Assembly: GCA_949316495.1 (NCBI GenBank)
Contig: OX439000.1
Coordinates: forward strand, 10,852,501 to 10,916,500
Reading direction: 5' to 3'
Source: Amphiduros pacificus
Lineage: Eukaryota > Annelida > Polychaeta > Phyllodocida > Hesionidae
Length of the DNA stretch: 64,000 nucleotides
Of this stretch, positions 10,929 through 23,130 are shown piece by piece (position 1 is the first letter of the stretch; each line of letters starts with the position of its first letter). The notes under the pieces are model-generated. The model saw only the letters and a program-made list of their open reading frames with translations. It did not search any database and was not told the DNA's origin. A program made the position numbers and the translations under genes.

Positions 10929-12250
10929 TCTACTCACTGGCGGATCTGGTATGAAGACCAATATTCTACTCACTGGCGGATCTGGTATGAAGACCAATAT
11001 TCTACTCACTGGCAGATCTGGTATGAAGACCAATATTCCACTCACTGGCGGATCTGGTATGAAGACCAATATTCTACTCACTGGCGGATCTGGTATGAAG
11101 ACCAATATTCTACTCACTGGCAGATCTGGTATGAAGACCAATATTCTACTCACTGGCGGATCTGGTATGAAGACCAATATTCTACTCACTGACGGATCTG
11201 GTATGAAGACCAATATTCCACTCACTGGCGGATCTGGTATGAAGACCAATATTCTACTCACTGGCAGATCTGGTATGAAGACCAATATTCTACTCACTGA
11301 CGGATCTGGTATGAAGACCAATATTCTACTCACTGACGGATCTGGTATGAAGACCAATATTCTACTCACTGGCAGATCTGGTATGAAGACCAATATTCTA
11401 CTCACTGACGGATCTGGTATGAAGACCAATATTCCACTCACTGGCAGATCTGGTATGAATACCAATATTCTATTCACTGGCAGATCTGGTATGAATACCA
11501 ATATTCTATTCACTGGCGGATCTGGTATGAAGACCAATATTCCACTCACTGGCAGATCTGGTATGAAGACCAACATTCTACTCACTGACGGATCTGGTAT
11601 GAAGACCAATATTCTACTCACTGACGGATCTGGTATGAAGACCAATATTCTACTCACTGGCGGATCTGGTATGAAGACCAATATTCTACTCACTGGCAGA
11701 TCTGTTATGAAGACCAATATTCTACTCACTGGCAGATCTGGTGTGAAGACCAATATTCTACTCACTGGCAGATCTGGTATGAAGACCAATATTCTATTCA
11801 CTGGCGGATCTGGTATGAAGACCAATATTCCACTCACTGGCAGATCTGGTATGAAGACCAATATTCTACTCACTGACGGATCTGGTATGAAGACCAATAT
11901 TCTACTCACTGACGGATCTGGTATGAAGACCAATATTCTACTCACTGGCGGATCTGGTATGAAGACCAATATTCTACTCTCTGGCAGATCTGTTATGAAG
12001 ACCAATATTCTACTCACTGGCAGATCTGGTGTGAAGACCAATATTCTACTCACTGGCAGATCTGGTATGAAGACCAATATTCTATTCACTGGCGGATCTG
12101 GTATGAAGACCAATATTCTACTCACTGGCGGATCTGGTATGAAGACCAATATTCCACTCACTGGCAGATCTGTTATGAAGACCAATATTCTACTCACTGA
12201 CAGATCTGGAGTGAAGACCAATATTCTACTCACTGGCAGATCTGGTATTG
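10929..12250. repeat. 36-bp minisatellite, about 37 copies
   Basis: The unit is CTCACTGGCGGATCTGGTAT followed by GAAGACCAATATTCTA. It repeats for about 1.3 kb without any length change. Point variants define subtypes (GGCGGA, GGCAGA, GACGGA; TCTACT, TCCACT, TCTATT; GGTATG, GGTGTG, GTTATG). A block of eight units (288 bp) repeats almost exactly, starting at 11542 and again at 11830, so amplification also happened in larger blocks. Because 36 is divisible by three and the unit lacks stops, long frames run on both strands (a 12-residue period GGSGMKTNILLT on plus, RILVFIPDPPVS on minus). I do not call these genes. Confidence 0.97.
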
Positions 12251-12255
12251 GCTAA

Positions 12256-13149
12256 TCCTCAATTAGGGTGGGGGTCTGGTAATGGAAGACTAATACTCTA
12301 CCTTCTGGGGGCCTGGTATGAAACGTTCAACATCAGTTAAATGATTTAATTTATGTTTAAAGTTAATTAAACAATATTTGTCGTTCATTTGCGATGTAAA
12401 TGTTTTTTATTCAATTTAACATACAGATCTAACTTCCGCCCAGAAAATCGTTGGAAATCTCGAGGAAAATATTATGGTATTTTGCCTCAATAATTCTTTG
12501 ATATCTTTCGGCAGTGTTTATATATAATGCTGCAGCGACTGGCTTAATCAGAATTTGGGTCTTAAGCCAGTGATTATAGATTACTGAAAGTAATTGCTGA
12601 CATACCATGATGCAATATGTTGAAATACAATCTTTTCAGGTTTTAAATTGTAGATAGGGGCACCATTCCTACATGTGAGCAGTAATGGAGAAATGACTTT
12701 TTGACAAATTACTTGAAAATACAAAGGGGTCTCAGGCACATAACTGCCCGGGTTGGAACTGGCTAGTAACATAAACGGAACGGCTGCAGATTGCTCTTCT
12801 GTTATACAAACATTTATATTGTAAAGCTTGGACCATTTGACATTTGAAGAGTAGGAAATGGACGCCTACGACATTAGATAGAAATAACAAATTTGTGCTA
12901 TATACTCACTACTGAACAAAGTTCTAAATGCAATATCTGTACATATGTTTACAAATATTTTATTAATAAAAATAACGATTATACATTATTTTATATGTCC
13001 TGGTGGAATAAATAGATGGCATAAATATTAGAATATTGATAATGCTTAGTGATTGAAATAACTGAAATAGCCATATACAAAGGTATTTTCAACTCCCTGC
13101 AATCCTTGGTCTGTTATAAGTGAGAATTCGTGGATGCCACAGAGAAGAA
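12256..13149. other. Intergenic, no gene seen
   Basis: AT-rich sequence follows the end of the 36-bp array. A degenerate partial unit (near 12270-12320, 'GGTCTGGTAATGGAAGACTAATACTCTACC') trails the array. No coding or RNA feature is supported. Confidence 0.5.
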
Positions 13150-13460
13150 GGCCACGGGCCGTGGCGCAGTTGATTTGAGCACAAGCTTATTAGCACCAGT
13201 TCCTCTGTGATAATCCAAAGGTGGTGAGTTCGATTTCCGGCTATGCTGAGATTGTGTTCATGTTACAATTCATCATAATAGCGAAGGCCCGTACATGAAG
13301 GGTTAACCTATTCTCCTTGTAAATCTGTGATCAGGTGAGTTTTTATGTCAAGGACCTACGACATGTCAAATCAGTGAGGCAGCATAATATCGCCTACAAG
13401 TGGGTCTCGTCATGTAATAACTGCAATAAAGGGGCGTAAAACCTCCAGCAAACAGACAAA
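13150..13460 (+). repeat. tRNA-derived SINE, family 1, copy C (older)
   Basis: It has the same head (GCCACGGGCCGTGGCGCAGTT), body and tail order as the other family-1 SINEs. It is more diverged, with changes in both promoter boxes (box B reads GAGTTCGATTTCC) and a degraded tail (GGGGCGTAAAACCTCC). No target duplication is evident. The greater divergence makes it older than the copies at 4952 and 61192. Confidence 0.85.
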
Positions 13461-14640
13461 TTGCAGAAAAATGAATCGACGTGAAATAAGTGATAGGAAT
13501 TCTATAATCATGAAGTCAACACCCATTTAAAGCCCATGTAGGAAGGGATAAAGGTAGGATTAATAGAGCTCTGGCTTGCATGTGACAGACTCAAAGTAAT
13601 GAGCAAAGAAACAAAGCATATGTTGATGTTGGTAAAGAACCTTGACAATTATAAAAGAATTATATGTATTAGGAATGAGTCATTTCCGGTCAGACACTCA
13701 TCATCCCTTGCCTGAGATGGAATGTCTAATGAACATGCGCAGTGGAACGGGATCTCAAGGTGACACACCTGTTCTTATTTGCCCGTAAGTTGATGTTCCT
13801 TTCGCGTGGGTTATAGTTGCCATCTACACGTAGCAGGAAATGAGGTACATACAAAATTAAGAAACAAAAAATGGAGGATATCTTTCAATTGTTTTTATTT
13901 CTTTTCAAACATCAAAATCATATTACCAAGCCAGTGTTTGGAGGACAAGTATGGCTAAGCAAGATATATCTCAAACTTTTAATACCAGTCTGAGGTGAAC
14001 TAATTAGTTAGACCTTGGAGTAATTATGTAATCATTATTACTCCAAGGTTAGACATAACTGGAAAAAGCAGTCCGATGACATTTTGCTGATGTCAAAAAT
14101 CGGTTATACGATGGATTGGTTTGTGTTATCAAGTTTTTGTGACGAGACAAATGCCCCTTCAAAGTGATGATTTAAACAAATCAAGCTCGAACAGCATTTG
14201 CAAATTAATTTGACAGGAAACCAAAATAAAAATAAAAAGGAAATTCATGTTTATTCCACAGACCTGCAGTCGAATCAGTTGAAACCTCAAACACCGAGTT
14301 CTGAAGGCAAAACAGACGCGAGCGAAGACAGAATTAGAATTAGGTTATGGTGGTAGAACTGTGCTAAGATTATGCTGAACATGTCGTTGATCAAATGAAA
14401 TGAGCAACACAAATAACATATGATATCTAAGGAATATGTAAAATCTTTTTCAGCAGTTGGGCAAAGCGGCCATAATGAATTGATGTCCTTCTCTCCTTTC
14501 TCAGAGCAGGAATGAGTTTAGGAAGTGTGTCCTTATTTAGCACCGGAGACTCTGAGGTATGCTGGCATTTGCATACAGTAATGGTGACAGAGTGAGAGGA
14601 AAGTTCCTTTTTTCCCGTGAGAGAATGGCGGTGGCTTTGA
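13461..14640. other. Intergenic with a short perfect hairpin
   Basis: No gene is seen. The words ACCTTGGAGTAAT (14012-14024) and ATTACTCCAAGGT (14037-14049) form an inverted repeat around a 12-base loop. It could be a small hairpin or the remnant of an inverted-repeat element. The rest is AT-rich and featureless. Confidence 0.45.
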
Positions 14641-14647
14641 CACACGG

Positions 14648-15706
14648 GGTGGAAATTGTGAGAGATGGTGGTGGCCTTGTCAGTGGAGACACTAAGTGTG
14701 GTATTGTGAGAGATGGTGGTGGCCTTGTCAGTGGAGACACTAAGTGTGGTATTGTGAGAGATGGTGGTGGCCTTGGCAGTAGAGACACTCAGTGTGGTAT
14801 TGTGAGAGATGGTGGTGGCCTTGCAGACACTCAGTGTGGTATTGTGAGAGATGGTGGTGGCCTTGTCAGTAGAGACAATCAGTGCGGTATTGTGAGAGAT
14901 GGTGGTGGCCATGTCGGTGGAGACACTCAGTGTGGTATTGTGAGGGATTGTGGTGGCCTTCTCAGTAGAGACACTAAGTGTGGTATTGTGAGAGATGGTG
15001 GTGGTCTTGTCAGTGCAGACACTCAGTTTGTCAGTGTGAGAGATGGTGGTTGCCTTGCAGTGCAGACACTCAGTGTGTCAGTGTGAGAGATGGTGGTGGC
15101 CTTGTCAGTGCAGACACTCAGTGTGGTATTGTGAGGGATTGTGGTGGCCTTCTCAGTAGAGACACTAAGTGTGGTATTGTGAGAGATGGTGGTGGTCTTG
15201 TCAGTGCAGACACTCAGTTTGTCAGTGTGAGAGATGGTGGTGGCCTTGTCAGTGCAGACACTCAGTGTGTCAGTGTGAGAGATGGTGGTGGCCTTGCAGG
15301 CACTCAGTGTAGTATTGTGAGAGATGGTGGTGGCCTTGTCCGTGTGGACACTCAGTGTGGTATTGTGAGGGATGGTGGTGGCCTTGTCAGTGCAGACACT
15401 CAGTTTGCCAGTGTGAGAGATGGTGGTGGCCTTGTCAGTGGAGACACTCAGTGTGGTATTGTGAGAGATGGTGGTGGCCTTGTCAGTGCAGACACTCAGT
15501 GTGGTATTGTGAGAGATGGTGGTGGCCTTGTCAGTGCAGACACTCAGTGTGGTGTTATGAGAGATGGTGGTGGCCTTGTCAGTGTGGACACTCAGTGTGG
15601 TATTGTGAGAGATGGTGGTGACCTTCCAGTACAGACACTCAGTGTTTCATTGTGAGAGATGGTGGTGGCCTTCTCAGTGGAGACACTCAGTGTGGTATTG
15701 TGAGAG
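14648..15706. repeat. 48-bp minisatellite, about 22 copies
   Basis: The unit GAGAGATGGTGGTGGCCTTG TCAGTGCAGACACTCAGTGT GGTATTGT repeats about 22 times. A few units are shorter by six bases (near 14820 and 15295) and one by a single base (near 15057). A block of about 190 bp beginning with the variant GAGGGATTGTGG occurs at about 14942 and again at about 15132, showing block duplication. The plus-strand translation has a 16-residue period (VRDGGGLVSADTQCGI), and the one-base change moves the frame. I read this as a non-coding minisatellite. Confidence 0.96.
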
Positions 15707-18700
15707 GTATCGTAAAAGAAGATACTGAACGTACGTAATTATGTTATCAGAAAAAGAGAAAATAAAACTAAACTGATCATTTGAGCTAAATTTGGCAAAT
15801 ATGGCAAATATCTCAATTGTTGTCTTACTGGTATGAAGCAATAATTATTAGTTAATGCACAAAGGAGAAGGAGGTGATGGGAGTTAGAATGTGTGACACC
15901 CAAAGTGTTCTCCGGGGGATAGGGTGTTATCACACGGTTCGGCATTCATTAGCCCCTCTCCATCCCGGGTGTCACATCTACTTACATGCTCGCCAAATCT
16001 TGCTGCCTCCTCCCGTTAAGCCGCAAACCTATATCTGGAATTAACGCATAGGATCTACATGCCATGTCCCTCACAGAGTACGTCGCTCTGTTCTCATACC
16101 GTATTTTGTTTATATCTGTCTCATAATAATGCGGTTTGGCTAGGAAAGCAGTTCAGGATTCTGATCATGCCTATGTCAGGCAACAGACGGTTTTTGAGGC
16201 TAGGATCGCCAGTGTTTCCAAAAGCTTTTATAGGTGGTGCGGTGTGTTATGCGGCAAGACTTGGACAACTTATCAGACTTACAGTGGGGCCATAAGGGAC
16301 CCTGCCAGACTTGATAAGACCGCCATGGATACCAATGTGTGTCACTATATATGGCGTGCTGAGTTTATCATAGTTTCGCATTCATATTGATCACAACACT
16401 AGCCCCCAAAACATGGAGAGAGCTGATAGCCGGCCCCGCCCGCCTCTGACCACCCATAGCCCGCTGAGGTTTGATTGGCAGAAAATGCTGCTTTGTCTGG
16501 AACTGATGACCCTGACGTTCTCCTGGATTTGCAGACCACTTTGTGACAGACTTGGTGTTATCAGAACTCTAACCCCAAATTTTCAGTATCGCCGATTCTT
16601 GCTTATGCTTCTTCATCCCAAGTGGAAAGAAACACGTCAATAATCCTAGCTCCTGTGCATTACATAAGGCACACAAAGAAATGTTTCATCTTTTTATTTT
16701 TTTTATTTTGCTTCTCCATTTCATGAGGTAATCGATGACGCCTGTTTCTTTTCATGACATATATTTCACGAGCATTCTGCTCATAATTCATTCATTGAAT
16801 GTACCTTTTTTTTCAATATTTCAACACCGAATTGATTCTACATTATAATAATTTCTGACACTCTCACGATATAACACAATTTCTATTAGGTTCATTAGAT
16901 TCTTCCATTTTCTTAATTTATTTGGTCCATCCCATCAACCCCAATGATTTCACTCATTTTACCAGTATACGCTACTTTTTTATTACCAAAAAGTAACCCT
17001 TGAGTACAGTATAGAATATTCTATACTTGTGTTTAACACTTCCAATCGTTTAACTTCTCTTCTCAACTGCTTTATTAAAACCGCTCTAGTGTCGATGAAA
17101 TTGTCCTTCATTTATATATATAGAAACTATACCTTCCTTCCATTTCATATTATACACAAGCCTCATATTGCATTCCGACTCACACAATATCCTTTGCAAA
17201 TGGTCCAATGTATTATGTTTTGAGATAATTTTATTATTCATCAGAAAGAAAAGGAATACATCTACTGTGCTGTGGAAACATTACATGAGAATTTAGCTGA
17301 TAGGAAGTCTAAATTGGTTGAGAGACGTCCATAAAGATGACGCACCTCTGCTACAAGGAAATGCACAATACGTATATAGCTCCTGAAGGGGATATGTTAG
17401 ATGTATTTCTGCTCCAGTTCTGCCGTTCAATACTAACACATTGACAAAGCTTTGTCTCCCTCTCGTATGCTAACATGCAGATGTGAGTTAGTTGACAGGC
17501 TGTCAGAGAGGCTGATGTACCGCCCCCATAGGGGGTATAGATTTGCAGGCCAAGCCCCTATAGGGGTTTCACACATGCACCTACCTATCCAGCTCGCGAA
17601 TACACACAGCCACATTTATCTACCCTATAACTTATCTATTACTACAAAATCTAGATTATAAAACTGTAAGAAATAAATTGGTTGCATGAGATGTTGTTTG
17701 ATGTTGATAAAACGCCTTACTCTTATTACCAGCATATTGTTATGACCGCAGAATCCTTTAAATCGACACACAACATCTACCGTTAGAACTGATATCTTGG
17801 CCAAATTGCCATTGACAGATGTTTTCTGTGTCAATAGCAAGAGAGCATACTAGTTTTTCCACAATATTTCCGTTTGTCATTTGATTTAAAACAGATTCCA
17901 GGAAATATAGTCTTTCACATGTGTAAGCAGTGGGTTTACAAGCTGTATGGATTCTCGGGCAGATTGGGTGGGAAGCGGAAGGCAAGGTTTATCACTTGGG
18001 ATGCTGATGGCGGAGTGGGGTGGTCTTAAATATCATCACTGAGCTCCTCTACTTGATATGACTTTCATAGAGACAAGCCAATATACACACTAATACACTC
18101 TCTCCTTACATTAAACTGCGCCACAATTTATGCTTTTTTGATTGCTACCGTCTCCACAGGCTCACGTTCACCAGCAGGCAAGTCAGCCATGGAAACAACC
18201 ATTGGAAACTAACCAGTTTCTCAAATCGCAGCCCCTCGTGTCATCTATTCCTGTATTATCTATACTTATGGGACACAAATCCAACCACAAAATGTGGACA
18301 AGAGAAGATTTGGCCTGTGTTGCTTTATTAGTGTCATCCCTTGTGATGTGAAAATCAATGGTGAGAAGTCAGAGGTTGGATCAGGTTCGGTGAACATATG
18401 CAGGCTCCTGGGCCCTTGTCTTGCCCAGAGTATAAGCTCTTATATTCCAAATGCAAGACTCATCCACCATACTGAACATTCTGCCTGACCCAATGTATCC
18501 TTTCTATTTGGTGAAAAAAGTCATATTCACATCACAAATCAGAAAGATTACACTACATTGGGTTTATGGGCAGTCGATGGCCATAAATCAAAGAAGAAAA
18601 AATGTGTGCGTCAGGAAATACCCAAAACATCCATACCACGCTCATATAGTGTTACCACTCTAATTAGTATGCAACACAGCTTGTAAAAAGGTTCACGCTG

Positions 18701-20540
18701 GAAAAAAATACACTTTGTTCGTATCACTCCCCGTTGAATCCTCAGAAATCAATGCGCCAGAAGTAGTTGATATCTCAAGGCGGTCGTCCATTTCACATAT
18801 CCGCGAAGCACTGCGAGATGAGTGGTGATAATCTTAATAGCATCAGCATCCAGGACAACACTCAATTTTAATTAAAGACAAAACTAAATTGAAAAAAACC
18901 CTGACAATTATAACAACAAGCTCTTCTGTTGTTGTTCTTGTAAAACTAATGCAAATTATTCATAAGTACTCGTGAGATTTTGGTGAGGAAGTTTGCATAA
19001 ACATCCGCGATCCCGGCCTGACATGAGTGATGAGTATGATTAAAGAGGAGACGGTCCGCCTCACTCTGGAGACAGCCGTCTCCACCCAAACACCAGTCTC
19101 TCTTCACGTGGCAAACCTGCAATATATTAAGAAATCCCATGCTTACTGTGGTCCTCTTATAAAGCAACATGCAATGCTTAAGCTAAATTATAAAAAAAAC
19201 AAATTCATGGCCTGCGATTGAGTATGAAATTATTTTGATTGATATCAACTTCCCATGTGGAGATGTCTTGTCGTTTCATGTAATCGGCTGCCATTAGTTA
19301 CATGAAACATTATTCAATTTGGAATTGCCTTCTCACGACAACCAGAAAGAGGCTATGGTGAAAAAAATGAGTAAAAGACGAATTCTTGCAAGAAATGAAA
19401 GATAAATCTCCATCGAGTTTTTTTTTGCACAAACGCTAGGAAGCTTCAGAGGGTCATGATGTATGTGATGTGTGTACCTGCCCCTTGTTACGGTAAGCTC
19501 CATTAAACTGCACTACAAACGCTATGATTAATATGAAAAACAATATCGCAGGAAATAAATCGCAAGGAAAATCACCAAAAACGCTCACAACTGCTGTGTC
19601 AAAAAACCATGTACGGTTTCATCAGTTACATGACGTTTCCTTTTGAAAAATATTTTGACAATGTTATTCTAAAGTGGCTATGATATTTATATTCCCCAGA
19701 CACGTGTCTGAGTGTGGAGTATTTATAATGAAGGATAAATGTGACATTCCAGTCACAATATCTGAGGAAAAACAACATAATGCGTATATGACTGTATCAT
19801 AGCACCTGGCTGTGATATAATACTGAACATTGCAGTATCTCAAAGCAGATTCCAACAATTTTGATATGTTGTGCATTGCATGACAGAGTAGTTTTGCTAT
19901 TTTGCTTTTTTGTCGTGTTTAAGAACATGATGTAGAATGGCATTGGTGCAGGTATACAGGTAGCACTTCAATATTAAATACTACATTTACATAACAGTGG
20001 TTTTAAAACAAGAAAAGCTCAATACAAATATTGAATTTATCCTGAATAATTCCAAGCGATTGTGTTTGGTAGAACAACAGAAATGATTGACAGGACAGTT
20101 TCAATGTAAAGGTGAGAGTATATGTTATACTGGAAGTGTTGAATGTCTTGACACACAGTATAGTTTGACAAACACATAGAGCAAATATGTAGCAAGGCAT
20201 CTAGGCAGGTAAATGCAATCTTGAGACTGTCCAAGAAACTTGAAATGGGCAGTAAAATGACAGTGTCGGTGATATGTACATTTTATTTGCCAAGCTTCAA
20301 CTACTGTCCGTAGGTATGGATGTTCTGCAGTCACAAAGATAGATAAATTGAAATTATGAGCACTTAGGTTTGTGTTTTAGGACTTGGAATTAATTTATAA
20401 AGATGTGCTAATTAAAGCAGATAGTGACAGGCTTCTTGTAAAAAAAGATTCATAATTTACTAATTAAAGTGATTAAATGCGTGCATAACTTTGCACCATG
20501 TGACATGTTTGAGCAACACAATGTACATATGATTAATATA
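15707..20540. other. Intergenic, no supported gene
   Basis: A slightly less AT-rich patch at 16050-16640 has overlapping open stretches on the plus strand in different frames, with no recognisable domain and no clear splice borders. The rest is AT-rich. A short near-palindrome CGCCCCCATAGGGGG / CCCCTATAGGGG occurs near 17520-17570. I found no RNA gene or mobile element that I could name. Confidence 0.45.
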
Positions 20541-20554
20541 TAATCAATACTTTG

Positions 20555-20700
20555 TTACATGGGCAGCAAGCTATGGAATGATCTGCCACAAGATTTAAAA
20601 TGCTCTTTAATAGTGGAGCAGATTAAGGAGCTCATCAGAGCATGGCATGGTCCTTGTGGCTGCTCTCAATGTTTATAAATGTGTTAATTTAATGAAACTT
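20555..20700 (+). mobile_element. 3'-end remnant of a CR1/Jockey-like LINE
   Basis: The plus-strand reading GSKLWNDLPQDLKCS...WHGPCGCSQC matches the last residues of the LINE ORF that ends at 22967, which reads HLWNNLPNDLKE...MWPGPICHCGFC. It is therefore the C-terminal tail plus some 3' untranslated sequence of a related, older copy, cut off at its 5' side. It lies about 350 bp upstream of the larger copy, in the same orientation. Confidence 0.75.
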
Positions 20701-21044
20701 CCTTTAAATATTGTACATTTTGTTTTCTCATGACTGAATAGCTTTATGCTAGTATGTTTGTTTAATCTGTAAGTGACTTAAATCAAGCTTTTGTATTTGT
20801 ATTCATATATAAATTTATATGATTAGAATTCATTATGCACTATGAAAAAATGCTTTTCCTCAAAATATGAATATTCTTGTGCATAGAGGATCACAAAATT
20901 GAAAACTGACTATCTCTTTTGTTGGTCACCAGTGAAAGATTTCCGGTCGGGAATGGAATTTGGATCCTATTTCTGATTTAGAATGGACGGCACTTATTAA
21001 ATTAAAGGCAATCCAACAAATGCCCCCAAAAGACCGCTATTTTT

Positions 21045-22967
21045 GTGTTATCGCATTTAGATGATCATAAAAGGAAAAGTTATCAGAAAAGTTATCAGTC
21101 ACTTTATCAAAAACAACGCCAATATGGTCATGGACGCACATTCTGGAGTACAGTACATCCCATTTTCTCTGATCGTGGGAAAGCCCATGACAGGATAATA
21201 CTTAAGGAAGGAGATGAGGTGATCACAAATAATCCTGAAATATGTGATGTTTTTAATAAATTCATACTGAATATTGCTTCAGATTTGAGTGAACCTGAAA
21301 ATGTTGATGTATATGGGCCTTTGAATGTCATAAACTCAATGTATAAATCACACCCAAGTGTTATGGAGATAAGGAGAAGGCATCAGGATAGTCAAACTTT
21401 TAGTTTTCACACTGTTACACAACAGGATGTCCACAAAAAGATCATCATGTTAAATCCAAAAAAGGCGAGTGGCTACAATGGACACCCACCCCGTCTCCTT
21501 AAACTTGGTGCCTCTGTTATTAGTCACACACTGTTACCTATTGTGAATGATTGTATGACATGTAACGTATACCCAGATGATCTGAAACATGCAGAAATAT
21601 CTCCATTCTTCAAAAAAGATGACAAAATGAACAAAGAGAAATACAGGCCTGTCAGTGTCCTGGTATGTGAGTCAAAAATATTTGAGGGTATAATGACAGA
21701 CCAGTTGACAGAGTTTTTAAGAGAAAAGTTATCACAGTTCCTGTCGGCGTATCGGAAAGGTTACAGCACACAAGATGTTTTGCTGCGTTTCCTTGAAGAC
21801 TGTAAAATAGCACTTGATAATGGTAAACATGTTGGATGTGTGATGATGGACCTTAGCAAGGCATTTGACTCTTTAGCTCATGGTCTTCTTCTGGCAAAAT
21901 TAGATGCGTATGGTCTGTCAGGAAATGCATGTGAACTCATAAGGAGCTATCTTACAAATCGCAAGCAGAGAGTTAAAATTGATAATGACTGCAGTGGCTG
22001 GGAAACTATGCTTAGAGGTGTTCCCCAAGGTTCCATAATGGGGCCTCTTTTATTTAATGTCTTTATTAATGACTTGTTTTATTTTCTTGAAAACATGGGA
22101 TCGCTGTACAATTATGCCGATGACAACAGCCTCGCAGAAAAGAATAAAGACTTTAATGTTCTGAAGGACAAGTTGGAACTTGGCACAAGTGAGGCCATCA
22201 AATGGTTCACAAGCAATTTCCTACAAGCAAATGCACCCAAGTTTCAAGTTCTCTTCATGAGTAGAGATAGGTCTCTGACACAGATGATCATTTCTGTCAA
22301 TGGGTCTATGTTGAGTAGTGAGCCAATTGTCAAACTGCTCGGAGTGTACATAGATAACAAGCTTAATTTTAATTATCATGTCTCAGAACTGTGCAAAAAA
22401 GCTGGTAACCAGGTGAAAGCCCTTGGTAGACTCTCGGGAATGTTGAATACTGAGAGCAAATTCATGATTTTTGATGCCTTCATTTTGTCAAATTTTATGT
22501 ACTGTCCGCTAATATGGCATATGTGTGGCATACAAGACAGCATTCGAATGGAAAAGGTGCAGAGGAGGGCATTATATTATGTTTTTAATGATTTTAATGA
22601 TTCATATTGTAACCTGTTGGATCGAGCATCCAAACCAACATTATATGTATCACGTATGAAGTTTTTAGCCATTGAAGTTTTTAAGATTATTGAAGGTATG
22701 TCACCAGAGTATTTAAGAAACTTGTTTGAAGTAAAGGACATGGCAAGAGAGTTGCGCTCTAGCAAAAGCATTGTACAACCAAAAGCAAATACGGTTAAGT
22801 TTGGTTTAAATTCTGTGAGGTATCAAGGAAGTCATCTGTGGAACAACTTGCCAAATGATCTTAAAGAAATTGCAATGCTGTATAATTTTAAAGCAGAAAT
22901 AAAGATGTGGCCTGGTCCAATCTGTCACTGCGGCTTCTGCCTTCAGTGTCAGATTGCAAGGATGTAA
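21045..22967 (+). CDS. LINE ORF2 fragment: reverse transcriptase (CR1/L2/Jockey-like), 5'-truncated
   Basis: This is an uninterrupted reading of about 640 codons; the first codon shown is GTG, so the true start is missing. It covers the linker before the RT, then the RT itself. The RT has KYRPVSVLVCESKIFE (motif 1), DLSKAFD with the first catalytic Asp at about residue 269, GVPQGSIMGPLLFNVFIND, and YADD at about residues 357-360. The thumb includes LLGVYID, and the C-terminal tail is LWNNLPNDL...CHCGFCLQC. It would copy its RNA by target-primed reverse transcription. The apurinic-like endonuclease expected at the N-terminus of ORF2 is absent, and a stop lies in frame at 21003, so the copy is 5'-truncated, as is common for LINEs. 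The intact RT frame implies a recent insertion. There is no RNase H domain, unlike the LINE at the right edge. The exact clade needs a tree. Confidence 0.93.
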   Translation: MLSHLDDHKRKSYQKSYQSLYQKQRQYGHGRTFWSTVHPIFSDRGKAHDRIILKEGDEVITNNPEICDVFNKFILNIASDLSEPENVDVYGPLNVINSMYKSHPSVMEIRRRHQDSQTFSFHTVTQQDVHKKIIMLNPKKASGYNGHPPRLLKLGASVISHTLLPIVNDCMTCNVYPDDLKHAEISPFFKKDDKMNKEKYRPVSVLVCESKIFEGIMTDQLTEFLREKLSQFLSAYRKGYSTQDVLLRFLEDCKIALDNGKHVGCVMMDLSKAFDSLAHGLLLAKLDAYGLSGNACELIRSYLTNRKQRVKIDNDCSGWETMLRGVPQGSIMGPLLFNVFINDLFYFLENMGSLYNYADDNSLAEKNKDFNVLKDKLELGTSEAIKWFTSNFLQANAPKFQVLFMSRDRSLTQMIISVNGSMLSSEPIVKLLGVYIDNKLNFNYHVSELCKKAGNQVKALGRLSGMLNTESKFMIFDAFILSNFMYCPLIWHMCGIQDSIRMEKVQRRALYYVFNDFNDSYCNLLDRASKPTLYVSRMKFLAIEVFKIIEGMSPEYLRNLFEVKDMARELRSSKSIVQPKANTVKFGLNSVRYQGSHLWNNLPNDLKEIAMLYNFKAEIKMWPGPICHCGFCLQCQIARM

Positions 22968-23130
22968 TCATGATTATGTCATTGTAAATATACCATCTTA
23001 TCATTGTACATTTTCCATCATTTTTCATTTTAATTGGTAAAAAGCTTTTAGCTTGTGTTAATTGTTAAACTGTGAAACCAATTTCAAATAAAGATTATCT
23101 TATCTTATCTTATCTTATCTTATCTTATAG
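22968..23130 (+). mobile_element. 3' UTR and (TTATC)n tail of the LINE
   Basis: After the ORF stop there is about 120 bp of AT-rich untranslated sequence, an AATAAAG word at about 23086-23093, and then seven or so tandem TTATC-type pentamers ending near 23129. A short microsatellite tail in place of poly-A is typical of CR1- and L2-type LINEs and marks the 3' boundary. Confidence 0.8.

Noticed and set aside
10896-12255. Long repeat proteins (about 445 residues) on both strands
   Set aside because: They arise from a 36-bp tandem array whose unit is divisible by three and lacks stops. Both strands and three frames are open in parts, with no start context, splice sites or flanking coding sequence.
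14427-15655. Gly-Asp-rich repeat protein with a 16-residue period
   Set aside because: By-product of the 48-bp minisatellite. A one-base length change moves the frame within the array, which argues against selection on the protein.
16059-16643. Overlapping plus-strand open frames in a less AT-rich patch
   Set aside because: Three frames compete, with no splice signals or recognised family.
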